64,000 nt of DNA from Fimihabitans intestinipullorum (GCA_018714965.1 DVML01000007.1:1-64000), one strand, 5' to 3'; counted from the first letter of the stretch, positions 34,941-44,348 are shown. The notes: generated by a model from the letters alone, not told the origin. A program made the numbers and translations.

Positions 34941-36098
34941 ATGGAAGAATCAAAGCAAACAAACAAATCAAATCCACAATCACAGGATCAAAGCACATCT
35001 GTTTTTGGAGGGTTTAAAATTGCCGAGGATCAAGGGTCTGGACAAGCAACCCCTATTGAAAATAAACAGGAAACACCGGAGGTGTCAGAACAACAAGGAC
35101 CTGTTGACATACCAACACCACAAGAATCTGCACCAGTAGAAGTGAAACCTGCAGAGAATAATACATCATCAGAGTCAATGGACTTGTTTGATGGATTTCC
35201 TATTGCTGATGAGAACAATGAGACATCAGAATCAGTCACGACTCCACCACCAGTGACAGCACCTGAAGTAAAACAAGATTCTAATATACAGTCCCCGACG
35301 AATGTGGTCGCAGAATCGGAATCTCAAGACTCTGTTCAGGCAAATCAGGAGACGAAAGTAGAAGAAATGCCAACTCCACCTGTCAATGGTGCAGAAATGA
35401 CACCGCCGGTTGAACCTTCTAATGGTCAAGATAATAATAATGACCAAAATAATAAAGAGAAACCAGTAAAAAAAGGCGTAGACTTTTTTCTGATAGGGTT
35501 ATTCATATTATTGGCTATCGTTATTTTTAATCTTCCTACGATTAGTAGTTATTTGAAAGGGGATAAGAAAAAAGCATCTCCAACACCAACACCAACTGCG
35601 ACACCGACAGCAACACCTGAACCAACTGCCGTTGCTTATACAAAATTAACTTGCAACGCAACGGAATCAACAGAGAATGTTACAGATGAAAATGATTTAC
35701 CTGCTATTTATACGTATACTGCAGGAGGAGTAACTAAGAGTTTGTCACGTGTGTTTTATTCTAGCAATGGAAAATTGAAACAGGTCGAAAATATTATTAC
35801 GATAGATTATCAAACAGTAGATACAACAAATCAAGCTCAATTTGATCAACAAAAGCAACGTTGTGCTACTTTAAGTGAAACACCAATTAGTGCAGACGGA
35901 TACAAATATACATGTAAGCAGACAGATAATAAGTTCGTGGAGACAGAAACTTTTGATTTGACTCAAAATGATCAAGCGGTAACTGTTACAAAAGATGGAG
36001 TAACAACTATGATGTCGAGTGGATATTCATTAGATGACGATATGAACAAAGTAAAAGAAGTAGTGGTACTATTGGGGAATAAAGTTGTTTGTAAATAA
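34941..36098 (+). CDS. Single-span membrane protein with long disordered N-terminus
   Basis: The 385 residues begin with about 180 residues rich in P, E, Q, S and T. This part holds two copies of a short motif, FGGFKIAED and FDGFPIADE, near residues 22 and 77. A membrane helix (about 188-205) is followed by a P/T repeat (TPTPTATPTATPEP) and a small exported domain of about 160 residues with four cysteines. The N-terminus is presumably cytoplasmic and could bind partners through the repeated motif. The gene sits between two tRNA groups with its own terminator. Function unknown. Confidence 0.6.
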   Translation: MEESKQTNKSNPQSQDQSTSVFGGFKIAEDQGSGQATPIENKQETPEVSEQQGPVDIPTPQESAPVEVKPAENNTSSESMDLFDGFPIADENNETSESVTTPPPVTAPEVKQDSNIQSPTNVVAESESQDSVQANQETKVEEMPTPPVNGAEMTPPVEPSNGQDNNNDQNNKEKPVKKGVDFFLIGLFILLAIVIFNLPTISSYLKGDKKKASPTPTPTATPTATPEPTAVAYTKLTCNATESTENVTDENDLPAIYTYTAGGVTKSLSRVFYSSNGKLKQVENIITIDYQTVDTTNQAQFDQQKQRCATLSETPISADGYKYTCKQTDNKFVETETFDLTQNDQAVTVTKDGVTTMMSSGYSLDDDMNKVKEVVVLLGNKVVCK

Positions 36099-36120
36099 AT
36101 ACACTTCGGTGTATTTTTTT
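36097..36120 (+). terminator. Terminator with TTCG tetraloop
   Basis: AAATACAC (36097-36104) and GTGTATTT (36109-36116) flank a TTCG loop, then a T run. It overlaps the end of the coding sequence. Confidence 0.9.
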
Positions 36121-36236
36121 TCTGAAATGATAAAAATATATTGCAAAATATAAAAAGTGGTGCTATAATGTATGATGTAATTGCCGATAAATGCATATTT
36201 ATCTCAGTTATCTCATATTTATTAATATGAATGAGT

Positions 36237-36313
36237 GCGCCCTTAGCTCAATTGGATAGAGCGTTAGACTACGGATCTAAAGGTTAGGGGTTCGACTCCC
36301 TTAGGGCGCACCA
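36237..36313 (+). tRNA. tRNA-Arg (ACG)
   Basis: Acceptor GCGCCCT/AGGGCGC, anticodon loop CTACGGA, encoded CCA. A34 is expected to be deaminated to inosine by TadA deaminase. Confidence 0.96.
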
Positions 36314-36316
36314 TCT

Positions 36317-36393
36317 CGGGAAATAGCACAATTTGGTAGTGCACTTGGTTTGGGACCAAGGGGTTGCAGGTTCAAATCCTGTTTTCCCGACCA
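36317..36393 (+). tRNA. tRNA-Pro (TGG)
   Basis: Acceptor CGGGAAA/TTTCCCG, anticodon loop TTTGGGA, encoded CCA. Nearly identical to the next tRNA. Confidence 0.96.
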
Positions 36394-36401
36394 TTTGAAA
36401 T

Positions 36402-36430
36402 AAAAGCCTTGGTTATCAAGGCTTTTCTCA
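36402..36430 (+). terminator. Terminator between the two tRNA-Pro genes
   Basis: AAAAGCCTTG (36402-36411) and CAAGGCTTTT (36417-36426) form a 10-bp stem with a short T run. Confidence 0.7.
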
Positions 36431-36445
36431 TATATATTGAATTAT

Positions 36446-36522
36446 CGGGAAGTAGCACAGCTTGGTAGTGCACTTGGTTCGGGACCAAGAGGTCGCAGGT
36501 TCAAATCCTGTCTTCCCGACCA
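36446..36522 (+). tRNA. tRNA-Pro (CGG)
   Basis: Acceptor CGGGAAG/CTTCCCG, anticodon loop TTCGGGA, encoded CCA. Differs from the upstream tRNA-Pro at few positions, indicating tandem duplication and anticodon change. Confidence 0.96.
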
Positions 36523-36554
36523 CGTTGTAAATCAATCAATGATTGATTATATAT

Positions 36555-36581
36555 AAGATCCAATTGATTTGGATCTTTTTT
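36555..36581 (+). terminator. Terminator of the tRNA-Pro (CGG) transcript
   Basis: AAGATCCAA (36555-36563) and TTGGATCTT (36569-36577), then T6. Confidence 0.85.
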
Positions 36582-36634
36582 GTTCGATTTTTTTCAAAAA
36601 CATGTTATACTAGGTGTGTAAGTAGGGTGGAATT

Positions 36635-37063
36635 ATGAAGAGGGTTGTGTGTTTGATAGGACTTGCTATTTTACTTTGTGGGTGTGAACAGAAAAAGACG
36701 TTGGTTTGTACAAAGAATAGTACTTCATATGGTGTAGAAGCAAAAGAGAAGATTGCAATTACATTTGATAAATATAAAGTAAAGAAGACTGTTGTAGATA
36801 TTCAAAGTACAATTGCTATAGAACATCAAGACCAAATAAAAGCATATATGGATCAATTTTTAACGCTATACGAAAAACATAGAAAAGAAAATGGAGTTAA
36901 AGTTGATGTAACACAAGAAAAAAATATAGTACGTTTTAAAATGTCGATCAACCCTTGGCAAGCAAGTGAAAAAATTACAGGTGTTCCACAGACTGCTGAT
37001 TTAGAGGAAACGAAGCAGTATTTCAAACGAGACGGATATCAATGCAAACAAAACGAGGCTTAA
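36635..37063 (+). CDS. Small lipoprotein
   Basis: The 142 residues begin with a lipoprotein signal and lipobox LLCGC (Cys17), so the protein is lipid-anchored outside the membrane. The mature part contains LVCTKNSTSY and a later YQCKQ, leaving two cysteines that could pair. It vaguely resembles small DUF1307-type lipoproteins, but not enough to assign. A TG-T-TATACT extended -10 (36603-36611) precedes it. It ends in a hairpin shared with the convergent gene. Confidence 0.65.
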   Translation: MKRVVCLIGLAILLCGCEQKKTLVCTKNSTSYGVEAKEKIAITFDKYKVKKTVVDIQSTIAIEHQDQIKAYMDQFLTLYEKHRKENGVKVDVTQEKNIVRFKMSINPWQASEKITGVPQTADLEETKQYFKRDGYQCKQNEA

Positions 37064-37083
37064 GATTGAGCCCCGTTTTTTTG
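37051..37083. terminator. Bidirectional terminator between convergent genes
   Basis: AAACGAGGCT (37051-37060) pairs with AGCCCCGTTT (37069-37078) with one mismatch; T run on the plus strand, A run (T on the minus strand) less clear. Confidence 0.65.
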
Positions 37084-37968
37084 TTGCTTTTTGAGTCGCA
37101 TATTTTTAAAAATATAATAAACGATAATCTCCATGATCCCTATTCCTATCATAACTCCGGCGATGATAAGCATAGATAGAGAGATAGAAGAAAAGATAAT
37201 ATTGCTAAATTGGATCATTAAACTGTATTCTGCAGATAGGAAAATATCCGACATTCCTGGCAAAAGACAACCGATAGCTATGATTACAATACTAGCACAC
37301 AAGACAGGAATTGCTTGAAATAATAGCCATTTTTGATGCTTCCACTTTAATGGGACCAGAACAATAGCAAATGCAATAGTAAATAGAAGACAAACGTTTC
37401 TTAAATGATCACTGGAAATTGTTTGAACATTTTCGATAAGTTTCGCATCTAAGTGATTTATAATTTGTTCTGATGTTGGGATGGAATCGATAATTTTCTG
37501 TGAGTAAGATTTTGCGAGGGATACGAATTTTTTCTTTTGATCTTCTGTTAAAGATTGGCCGCTATTTTGAGCGAATCTATCTACATTTTCTTCGATAAGC
37601 TGATCCAGTTCTTGTTTGGTAATTGGATCATAAGCTTTTCCATTGACAACCTGATCGATTGTCTCACCGATAATCGTTCCAAAGAAGTTTTTAACTTCCG
37701 TTGAATTTAAAGAGCTATCTACAAATTCTTTTGGAATGTTATTTTCTTCTGCTGCCAGATAAATTTCATCGATCGTATCGCTAAAAATAGGGGATGAGAC
37801 TGTTCCATTTTCTCCAGTAGTTGTAATTGTCATTCTTTGAATAGATCTTTGAATATAGTTTGATTTTAAAGAAGCATTTGTCTGAAATAATACAGCAGTT
37901 ACGATGCATCCTAAGAATAACAAAATAGAGATAAGAACAGATATCAATTGATTAAGGGCATGTTTCAT
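37060..37968 (-). CDS. Four-span membrane protein of unknown function
   Basis: The 302 residues have an N-terminal membrane helix (about 10-28) and an exported, mainly helical region (about 35-190; KKFVSLAKSYSQKIIDSIP). Three membrane segments follow (about 195-280). I recognise no family. The ribosome site GGAAGGTGA is good. It stands alone, convergent with the lipoprotein gene. The extracellular loop between the first and second helix is the obvious functional part. Confidence 0.55.
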   Translation of the reverse strand: MKHALNQLISVLISILLFLGCIVTAVLFQTNASLKSNYIQRSIQRMTITTTGENGTVSSPIFSDTIDEIYLAAEENNIPKEFVDSSLNSTEVKNFFGTIIGETIDQVVNGKAYDPITKQELDQLIEENVDRFAQNSGQSLTEDQKKKFVSLAKSYSQKIIDSIPTSEQIINHLDAKLIENVQTISSDHLRNVCLLFTIAFAIVLVPLKWKHQKWLLFQAIPVLCASIVIIAIGCLLPGMSDIFLSAEYSLMIQFSNIIFSSISLSMLIIAGVMIGIGIMEIIVYYIFKNMRLKKQQKNGAQS

Positions 37969-38080
37969 AGAGTCACCTTCCTATGAATATTATAATGGTT
38001 ATTTTTTATTTTCGCAAATTGGAGAGGGTGGCAATTTTCGTCATTTTATTGTATAATAGCCTATAGAAAGTTGGGGAAAA

Positions 38081-40594
38081 ATGAAAAAAAAGCAAGATCT
38101 TATATATCAATTTTTGTTAATTTTTTTTGTATTATTCCTATTTTGGCTAGTAGTAGATAGTGATGTTTTATTTGGATCAAAAACGGACTGGATTAGTCAA
38201 CATGTCGTTTTTCCTGAATATTTGAGAACTCTTTTCTACGATACGGGAGAGTTATTTCCAAATTTCGCACCTCATATCGGTGCTGGTCAAAACATATATG
38301 TGCTTTCTTATTATGGACTTTTAAATCCTATTATTATGCTTTCTTATCTTTTTCCACAGGTATCGATGGTAGACTATATTATTACAATCAATTATGTTTT
38401 ATTTTTATGTACAGGATTGTTTTTTTATCATTTTATGAGGAGTCATAAAAAGTCACCAAATATTTCTTTATTAACGACGCTTTTGGTAATATTTAGCAGT
38501 TGTCTTTTATTTCATTTCCATCGTCATTTTATGTTTGTCAATTACATGCCTTTCCTAATTTTAGGCCTTATGGGAATTGATCATTATTTTAAAACAAATA
38601 AAAAATGGATCTATATGTTATCTACATTTATGATGATTATGATGAGCTATTATTATAGTGTGACTGGAATTTTTGTCATGGTTATTTATGGAATTTATCA
38701 ATATATTCGAGTTCATGAAAAGATAACGGTGCAAGAGTTTTTGAAAGATGGGATTCGGTTTATTATTCCTATTGTCGTCACTATTTTGATGGCTGGGGTT
38801 TTATTATTACCGACGGCTTATACAATTTTAAATGGACGTACTGATCAGACAACATCGATTCAATTAGCATCGTTATTCATTCCTGATTTAAATTTAGATG
38901 GTTTACTCTATGGAACCTATAGTCTTGGGTTTACGAGTGTTATTTTATTTGCGTTAATCGAAAATTTATTTTCTGAAAAAAGAGAAAATAAATGGTTATC
39001 CATTGCGGTAATATGCGTACTTGTCTTTCCTATTTTTATTTATTTGTTGAATGGGACACTTTATGTAAGGGATAAGATATTACTTCCATTTTTACCGCTG
39101 ATGGGAATTTTATTAGCTGATTTCTTAGAGATGTTTAAAAATAAAGAATTACATTTAAAAGTGTTATATATTTCCACTGCAGTGATTGTCTTACTTGCGT
39201 TAATACAAAACGAGCAAGAAATTTTCTTCTATATCGATATTGTAATTATGTGGATTATTCTTTTTATCGGAAGTAAAATTGGATATAGAACGATATGCAT
39301 AGGAACGATTATACTAGTAGCATTTACAAACTTTATTATTGCGAATGCTAGTGATCAGTATGTTACAAAGGAAGAGTATAATACTTATTTTTCAAAAGAA
39401 AAACAAGAATTAATCGATCAAGTCTTAGAAAAAGAAGATAAGATTGTAAGAAGTAATCAACTAGATGATCCACTCTATACGATCAATAAAATATATCGTG
39501 ATAATTATTATCAAACGTCTATCTATTCATCTACATATAATGCAAATTATCGTAATTTTTATGATTCTGTGTTTGAACATCCATTATCTCATCGTAATAG
39601 TCTTATTACATCACAGACAAATAATATTCTGTATCAGATGTTTATGGGAGTTCAATATGTTACAACGAAGAGAAAGGCCCCCGTCGGATATCGCAAAGTA
39701 GCTGGAGAAGAAGGAGAAACATCGATATATAAAAATGCGAATGTTTTGCCGATTGGATATGTATCTTATCAAACTTTGAATGGAGAAGTGTTTGATAAAA
39801 TTGAATTTCCATATAAAGATGAAGTATTATTAAATCAGACTGTGACGAAAAATAGCAGTAATGATCAATATGAGACACATATCAAAGAAATCGATTTACA
39901 GACAACTCCAAAATATATTGAAAGTGGTATCGATTATCGAAAGACTGATCAAGGATACCACATAGATGTATCAGAAACTAGTATGATGCAATTGAAATTA
40001 GATCACTCTTTGAAAAATAAAATTTTAATTATTTCCTTCGATGTAAAAAATCAACCTGATTGTAGTGTTGGTGATCTTCGAATTACGATCAACCAAGTCA
40101 AAAATAAATTGACTTGTTCTGATTGGCTTTATCAGAATCACAATGATACATTTAAATATGTGATTTCTTCATCGAAAGCTACAGCAACGCTTACGATCGG
40201 ATTTGATCCAGGTAGTTATGATTTAGAAAATATTCATGTATATGAATTAGATTATAATGATATAAAAGATGTGAAGAAGTCAAAAGATGAATGGAAACTA
40301 AATACAGACAAATCAAAAGGTGATGTCTTAACGGGAAAAGTCACGGCAAAACAAGATGGATATTTTACAACAAGTATTCCATACGATGAAGGATTTACTG
40401 TTCTTGTCGATGGAAAAGAAGTAGAGTATGAAATGGTAAATAAGGGATTTGTAGGATTTCCAATCGAAGAAGGAACTCATACAGTCACACTAGAGTATCA
40501 ATCTCCTTGGTTTAAAGCAGGATTGTTCCTTAGTGGAATTGGACTATTAAGTGCATTAGTAATTATTATATTTGATATAAAAAAAAGAAAATAA
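38081..40594 (+). CDS. yfhO: YfhO-family polytopic membrane protein
   Basis: The 837 residues show about 12 membrane segments, GAGQNIYVLSYYGLLNP in the first large loop, and a long exported region before a last helix (about 810-832). This is the YfhO family, GT-C-like membrane proteins. Some members glycosylate lipoteichoic acid or lipids at the outer face. The C-terminal exported domain has a beta-sandwich look (FTVLVDGKEVEYEMVNKGF), as in the family. Start ATG 38081 follows a GGGGA site. Confidence 0.88.
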   Translation: MKKKQDLIYQFLLIFFVLFLFWLVVDSDVLFGSKTDWISQHVVFPEYLRTLFYDTGELFPNFAPHIGAGQNIYVLSYYGLLNPIIMLSYLFPQVSMVDYIITINYVLFLCTGLFFYHFMRSHKKSPNISLLTTLLVIFSSCLLFHFHRHFMFVNYMPFLILGLMGIDHYFKTNKKWIYMLSTFMMIMMSYYYSVTGIFVMVIYGIYQYIRVHEKITVQEFLKDGIRFIIPIVVTILMAGVLLLPTAYTILNGRTDQTTSIQLASLFIPDLNLDGLLYGTYSLGFTSVILFALIENLFSEKRENKWLSIAVICVLVFPIFIYLLNGTLYVRDKILLPFLPLMGILLADFLEMFKNKELHLKVLYISTAVIVLLALIQNEQEIFFYIDIVIMWIILFIGSKIGYRTICIGTIILVAFTNFIIANASDQYVTKEEYNTYFSKEKQELIDQVLEKEDKIVRSNQLDDPLYTINKIYRDNYYQTSIYSSTYNANYRNFYDSVFEHPLSHRNSLITSQTNNILYQMFMGVQYVTTKRKAPVGYRKVAGEEGETSIYKNANVLPIGYVSYQTLNGEVFDKIEFPYKDEVLLNQTVTKNSSNDQYETHIKEIDLQTTPKYIESGIDYRKTDQGYHIDVSETSMMQLKLDHSLKNKILIISFDVKNQPDCSVGDLRITINQVKNKLTCSDWLYQNHNDTFKYVISSSKATATLTIGFDPGSYDLENIHVYELDYNDIKDVKKSKDEWKLNTDKSKGDVLTGKVTAKQDGYFTTSIPYDEGFTVLVDGKEVEYEMVNKGFVGFPIEEGTHTVTLEYQSPWFKAGLFLSGIGLLSALVIIIFDIKKRK

Positions 40595-40657
40595 ATTTCT
40601 CTTTTTTCATACATTCATCTTCAAAGAAATAAAATGAAGTAGTGAGAAGGTTGATGT

Positions 40658-41908
40658 ATGAAAAAGAAAATATTGATTTGTTTGCTCGTCATATGGGGAT
40701 TATGGATTGCAAGTTATTTATTTATCCGAATTGAAATTCATGGGGATAAAAAAGTATGGATTCGATTAAACGAACCGTATGAAGAGTTTGGAGCATCTGC
40801 TAGTTTCTTTGGGAAACATCTCGAAATTCAGATGACGGATAATATTAATACAAAAAAGAGTGGTACTTATTATGTATGTTATAAAACGAGAAATTTTTTA
40901 GGGATTGCTCGCTATAAAAAAAGAATAGTAGTTGTAGCAGATGAAAAAAAACCACAGATCGTTTTAAAAGGGGCTTCTTATATGGTTTTAAATCAAGGAA
41001 GCAAATATAAAGAACCCGGATATCATGCACTCGATAATATAGATGGAACAATCACCGATAAAGTAAAAGTTTCTGGTACTGTGAACCCTGATAAAATTGG
41101 AAAGTATCGAATTACTTATCAGGTATCAGATAGCAGTAAGAATATGACGACTGTGACACGAACGGTCCATGTGATTTCATCAAATTTCCGATATCTCAAT
41201 GAGTATGATAATATCGATAATACACTGCGAGGATGGTGGACAGATAACAAGAAAGATCATAATCGACCATTAGGTGGAGCAGATATCAATGAATTAAAAA
41301 AGTATAATACATATTTTATGGGAGAAGATGAAAAGAGAATATATTTAACATTTGATGAAGGATCGAATGATACTTATATTAATGAAATTCTTGACGTATT
41401 AAAAGAAAAGAATGTAAAAGCAACATTCTTCCTGTGTCATAATTATATTATTCACAATAAAGAGGTTTTAAAGCGTATGGTAAAAGAAGGACATCTAGTG
41501 GGAAATCATACAGCAGATCATAAAAAGATGCCAACATTAGCAACACGTGAAAACTTTGATGAATTTAAAAAGCAAATTCAAAAAAATGAGGAAGCTTTTT
41601 ATAAGATGACAGGTAAGGAAATGGGGAAAGTATATCGTGAACCTGCTGGAGAGTGGAGTTATCGAAGTTTGAAAATTGTATCTGATATGGGATATCGTAC
41701 ATATTTTTGGAGTGCAGATCACTATGATTTCGATTATACAGTAACGAAAGAAAAGGCGTATGATGAAATGATGAAACGATATCACAATGGTGCGATATAT
41801 TTACTACATCCGAAGAACAAAGGAAATTATGAAGCCTTAGGAGACTTCATCGATGAAATGAAATCGCGAGGTTATACGTTTGGTTTGGTCGATGAAATTG
41901 GAAATTAA
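40658..41908 (+). CDS. PdaA-like polysaccharide deacetylase with Ig-like domains
   Basis: The 416 residues have an N-terminal anchor (about 5-25), one or two DUF5011/Ig-like domains (about 30-175), then a NodB deacetylase domain (about 220-412). Catalytic Asp233 lies in TFDEGSND. His284 and His288 form the metal-binding HxxxH of GNHTADHKKM. The pattern and the ending (GAIYLLHPKNKGNYEAL) are closest to PdaA, which makes the muramic delta-lactam of spore cortex. PdaA itself lacks the Ig-like part, so a vegetative-wall deacetylase is possible. Confidence 0.8.
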   Translation: MKKKILICLLVIWGLWIASYLFIRIEIHGDKKVWIRLNEPYEEFGASASFFGKHLEIQMTDNINTKKSGTYYVCYKTRNFLGIARYKKRIVVVADEKKPQIVLKGASYMVLNQGSKYKEPGYHALDNIDGTITDKVKVSGTVNPDKIGKYRITYQVSDSSKNMTTVTRTVHVISSNFRYLNEYDNIDNTLRGWWTDNKKDHNRPLGGADINELKKYNTYFMGEDEKRIYLTFDEGSNDTYINEILDVLKEKNVKATFFLCHNYIIHNKEVLKRMVKEGHLVGNHTADHKKMPTLATRENFDEFKKQIQKNEEAFYKMTGKEMGKVYREPAGEWSYRSLKIVSDMGYRTYFWSADHYDFDYTVTKEKAYDEMMKRYHNGAIYLLHPKNKGNYEALGDFIDEMKSRGYTFGLVDEIGN

Positions 41909-41918
41909 TAAAAAGTTG

Positions 41919-41947
41919 TTGACATTTGATAATGTCTTTGATATAAT
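41919..41947 (+). promoter_or_regulatory. Consensus promoter of tRNA-Ala
   Basis: TTGACA (41919-41924), 17 bases, TATAAT (41942-41947): perfect consensus. Confidence 0.88.
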
Positions 41948-41982
41948 CTATTTGTGTCTTTTGAAAAGGCATAAATAGTTAT

Positions 41983-42059
41983 GGGGAATTAGCTCAGTTG
42001 GCTAGAGCACCTGCCTTGCACGCAGGGGGTCGCGGGTTCGAGTCCCACATTCTCCACCA
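41983..42059 (+). tRNA. tRNA-Ala (TGC)
   Basis: Acceptor GGGGAAT/ATTCTCC, anticodon loop CTTGCAC, encoded CCA. Solitary transcript with its own promoter and terminator. Confidence 0.97.
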
Positions 42060-42069
42060 TGATGAAAGT

Positions 42070-42094
42070 AACCGTTGATTTTCAACGGTTTTTA
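42070..42094 (+). terminator. Terminator of tRNA-Ala
   Basis: AACCGTTGA (42070-42078) and TCAACGGTT (42082-42090), then T5. Confidence 0.88.
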
Positions 42095-42154
42095 TTTATA
42101 ATAAATGACTAGTATTCGCTTTAGAGAGAAAAAATTTGTAAAATAAAATAATTG

Positions 42155-42163
42155 TGCTATAAT
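42155..42163 (+). promoter_or_regulatory. Extended -10 promoter
   Basis: TG-C-TATAAT (42155-42163) with a weak TTTGTA (42135-42140) 17 bases upstream of the hexamer; precedes ribosome site GGAGGG. Confidence 0.65.
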
Positions 42164-42185
42164 ATGCTAGCAGCGGAGGGATAAT

Positions 42186-42863
42186 ATGTATGACAAAATA
42201 CAAATAGAAAATGGAAAATTAGTAGTATTTGCAAAATCTGATTTAGGAAATATTGTACAAGAAGTACCATTGAGTAAATTAAATTTAGAAAAAATTTTAA
42301 CAGGAAACAAGATAGAATATTACGAGCAAAAGATAGAGCAGAATAATCAAGATAAGATAAAATATCGCGACAGATTTCGTATGAATCTTCGCATTGCACG
42401 TTTATCTAAAGTGATTACTGGATTGATCATTGCAGTACTTGTTACCTCAGGCTTTTACTTTATGCCACTTACACCACTTGTAACAAATTTAGGAATGCTC
42501 GCATTTGTTGGAACTGTAGTGACAGGTGGAGTAGTTATAAATAAAGCAGAGAAAAATAAAGATCAGTTATGCGCTAAATTAAGTGAAATAAATAAAGTCA
42601 ATGGTTATTTAAAAGCAGAACTAATAAATCTTTCTAATTATCAAAATTTGTTAAATTCTGAACCACGTCACATTGCTTTAAAGGATGACGAAAAAGATAA
42701 TTTAGAAGAGTCGTATAACGAAGAATTAAAGCGTCAATTATTAATGTATAAAGAAGAAGTTTTAGCTTTTCAAAGATTAGCAAAACAAGAAGTGCAGGAT
42801 GAACACTATTACAAATTGACTCATGATTGTTTTGATATTCCAAAACAACGAGTAAAAAAGTAA
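42186..42863 (+). CDS. Two-span membrane protein with flanking coiled coils
   Basis: The 225 residues have a charged helical N-terminal part (about 35-65), two adjacent membrane segments (about 78-115), and a long charged coiled-coil C-terminal part (about 120-205). No catalytic motif or known family is visible. It has its own promoter and a strong terminator, so it is monocistronic. The helical hairpin plus coiled coils suggests a structural or oligomeric membrane protein. Confidence 0.6.
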   Translation: MYDKIQIENGKLVVFAKSDLGNIVQEVPLSKLNLEKILTGNKIEYYEQKIEQNNQDKIKYRDRFRMNLRIARLSKVITGLIIAVLVTSGFYFMPLTPLVTNLGMLAFVGTVVTGGVVINKAEKNKDQLCAKLSEINKVNGYLKAELINLSNYQNLLNSEPRHIALKDDEKDNLEESYNEELKRQLLMYKEEVLAFQRLAKQEVQDEHYYKLTHDCFDIPKQRVKK

Positions 42864-42882
42864 TTAGTCGTATCGTTGTATG

Positions 42883-42920
42883 AAAAACATCCATGAAATG
42901 TTTAACATGGATGTTTTTAT
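42883..42920 (+). terminator. Strong terminator before the glycosyltransferase
   Basis: AAAAACATCCATG (42883-42895) and CATGGATGTTTTT (42906-42918): a perfect 13-bp stem. It rules out the upstream in-frame ATG at 42893 as start of the next gene. Confidence 0.88.
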
Positions 42921-42970
42921 TGTCACTTTTTCGGAATAGTTACATATTTTATATTGGGAGAGATGTCAGA

Positions 42971-44065
42971 ATGGGAAAATATAAAATATGTGTTTATGCG
43001 ATATGCAAGAATGAGGAAAAGTTTGTAGAACGATGGATGAATTCGATGAAGGAAGCTGACTACGTTGTCGTATTAGATACAGGTTCAACGGATCAAAGTA
43101 AGAAAAAGTTAGAAGAGATGGGCGCTATTGTAAAGATTGAGGAGATTCGTCCTTGGCGTTTTGATGTAGCCCGAAATCACTCGTTGGATCTTGTTCCTAA
43201 AGATGTTGATATTTGTGTTTGTACAGATTTAGATGAAGTGTTTGAAGCGGGATGGAGACAAAAGTTGGAAGATGCTTGGAAACCAGAAACGACGAGAGCA
43301 CGATATAACTATAATTGGAGTTTTGATGAATATGGAAAGCCAGCAGTTAATTTTTATATTGAAAAAATTCATAAGAGAGAAGGCTATCGTTGGACGCATC
43401 CAGTACACGAAGTATTATCGTACGATGGGGAAGAGTCATTTATCACTTTAGATGATATGACAGTAAATCACTATCCCGATCAAACAAAATCGAGATCAAG
43501 TTATCTTCCTTTATTAGAATTATCGGTAAAAGAAGATCCTGAAGATGATAGAAATATGCATTATTTGGGAAGAGAATACATGTATTATGGGAGATATCAA
43601 GAAGCTATTGATACACTTAAGAAACATTTATCTTTAAAAAGAGCAACTTGGAAAGATGAACGATGCGCATCCATGCGTTTTATTGGAAGATGCTATCAAT
43701 ATCAAGAAGATTTTGAACACGCAGAAGAATGGTTTATAAAGGCGACACAAGAGGCACCTTATTTGAGAGATCCTTTTGTAGAATTAGGATTACTTTACTA
43801 TTTTCAAAAAAGATATCAAGAAGCTGTTCGCGTATTAGAACAAGCGCTGGCTATTCCGAAAAACGAAAAAAGTTATATCAATGAACCATTTTGTTATAAC
43901 GGTACTGTAGAAGACGTACTTTCTATCTGCTATTTTGAATTAGGAAATGATGAAAAATCACTCATTTATGTGAATGCGGCACTATCATTGGATCCAAACA
44001 ACGAAAGGATTATCAACAATAAGAAGTTTATAGAAAATCATTTTAAAGAGCTAAAACAATCATAA
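42971..44065 (+). CDS. Family 2 glycosyltransferase with TPR repeats
   Basis: The 364 residues start with a GT2 domain (about 1-180): YAICKNEEKFVERWMNSM, VVVLDTGSTDQS for nucleotide-sugar binding, and CTDLDEVFEAGW with the DxD. Residues about 190-350 are TPR repeats (YYGRYQEAIDTLKKHL, YFQKRYQEAVRVLEQAL). There is no membrane segment. Such proteins transfer sugars to glycans or proteins, with TPRs binding a partner. The ATG at 42971, 8 bases after TGGGAGAG, is preferred to the upstream in-frame ATG inside the terminator. The acceptor is unknown. Confidence 0.85.
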   Translation: MGKYKICVYAICKNEEKFVERWMNSMKEADYVVVLDTGSTDQSKKKLEEMGAIVKIEEIRPWRFDVARNHSLDLVPKDVDICVCTDLDEVFEAGWRQKLEDAWKPETTRARYNYNWSFDEYGKPAVNFYIEKIHKREGYRWTHPVHEVLSYDGEESFITLDDMTVNHYPDQTKSRSSYLPLLELSVKEDPEDDRNMHYLGREYMYYGRYQEAIDTLKKHLSLKRATWKDERCASMRFIGRCYQYQEDFEHAEEWFIKATQEAPYLRDPFVELGLLYYFQKRYQEAVRVLEQALAIPKNEKSYINEPFCYNGTVEDVLSICYFELGNDEKSLIYVNAALSLDPNNERIINNKKFIENHFKELKQS

Positions 44066-44079
44066 GTTTTAGCTTTTTT
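44049..44079 (+). terminator. Terminator of the glycosyltransferase gene
   Basis: AGCTAAAAC (44049-44057) and GTTTTAGCT (44066-44074), then a T run; overlaps the stop codon. Confidence 0.85.
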
Positions 44080-44123
44080 TAATAAATAGAAAAAAAAGAA
44101 ATAAAATAAAGTAAGGTGATTAT

Positions 44124-44348
44124 ATGGCTATTAGGATCGGCTTTCTTACACTTGGTTTTTTTATGTCACTGATTGGGAGTATCTATATTATTACTTATTT
44201 AAATTTGATGACAGTAGGGTATAATTTTTTAGAATATGTCAACTTTATAATTAGACGTACAGAATGTATTATCTTTATGATAGGCATGATTTTGATGTTA
44301 TTATCAATTTATTTACCAGGAGGAGATAAATATGAATTACATTTATGA
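44124..44348 (+). CDS. Small two-span membrane protein
   Basis: The 74 residues are mostly two hydrophobic helices (about 5-30 and 45-65). The ribosome site TAAGGTGA is adequate. Its last 17 bases overlap the next gene, which has its own strong AGGAGGAGA site within this frame, so the pair are expressed together. No family recognised. Confidence 0.6.
   Translation: MAIRIGFLTLGFFMSLIGSIYIITYLNLMTVGYNFLEYVNFIIRRTECIIFMIGMILMLLSIYLPGGDKYELHL

Noticed and set aside
42893..42970. N-terminal extension of the glycosyltransferase
   Set aside because: It would begin within a strong terminator hairpin and lacks a ribosome site.
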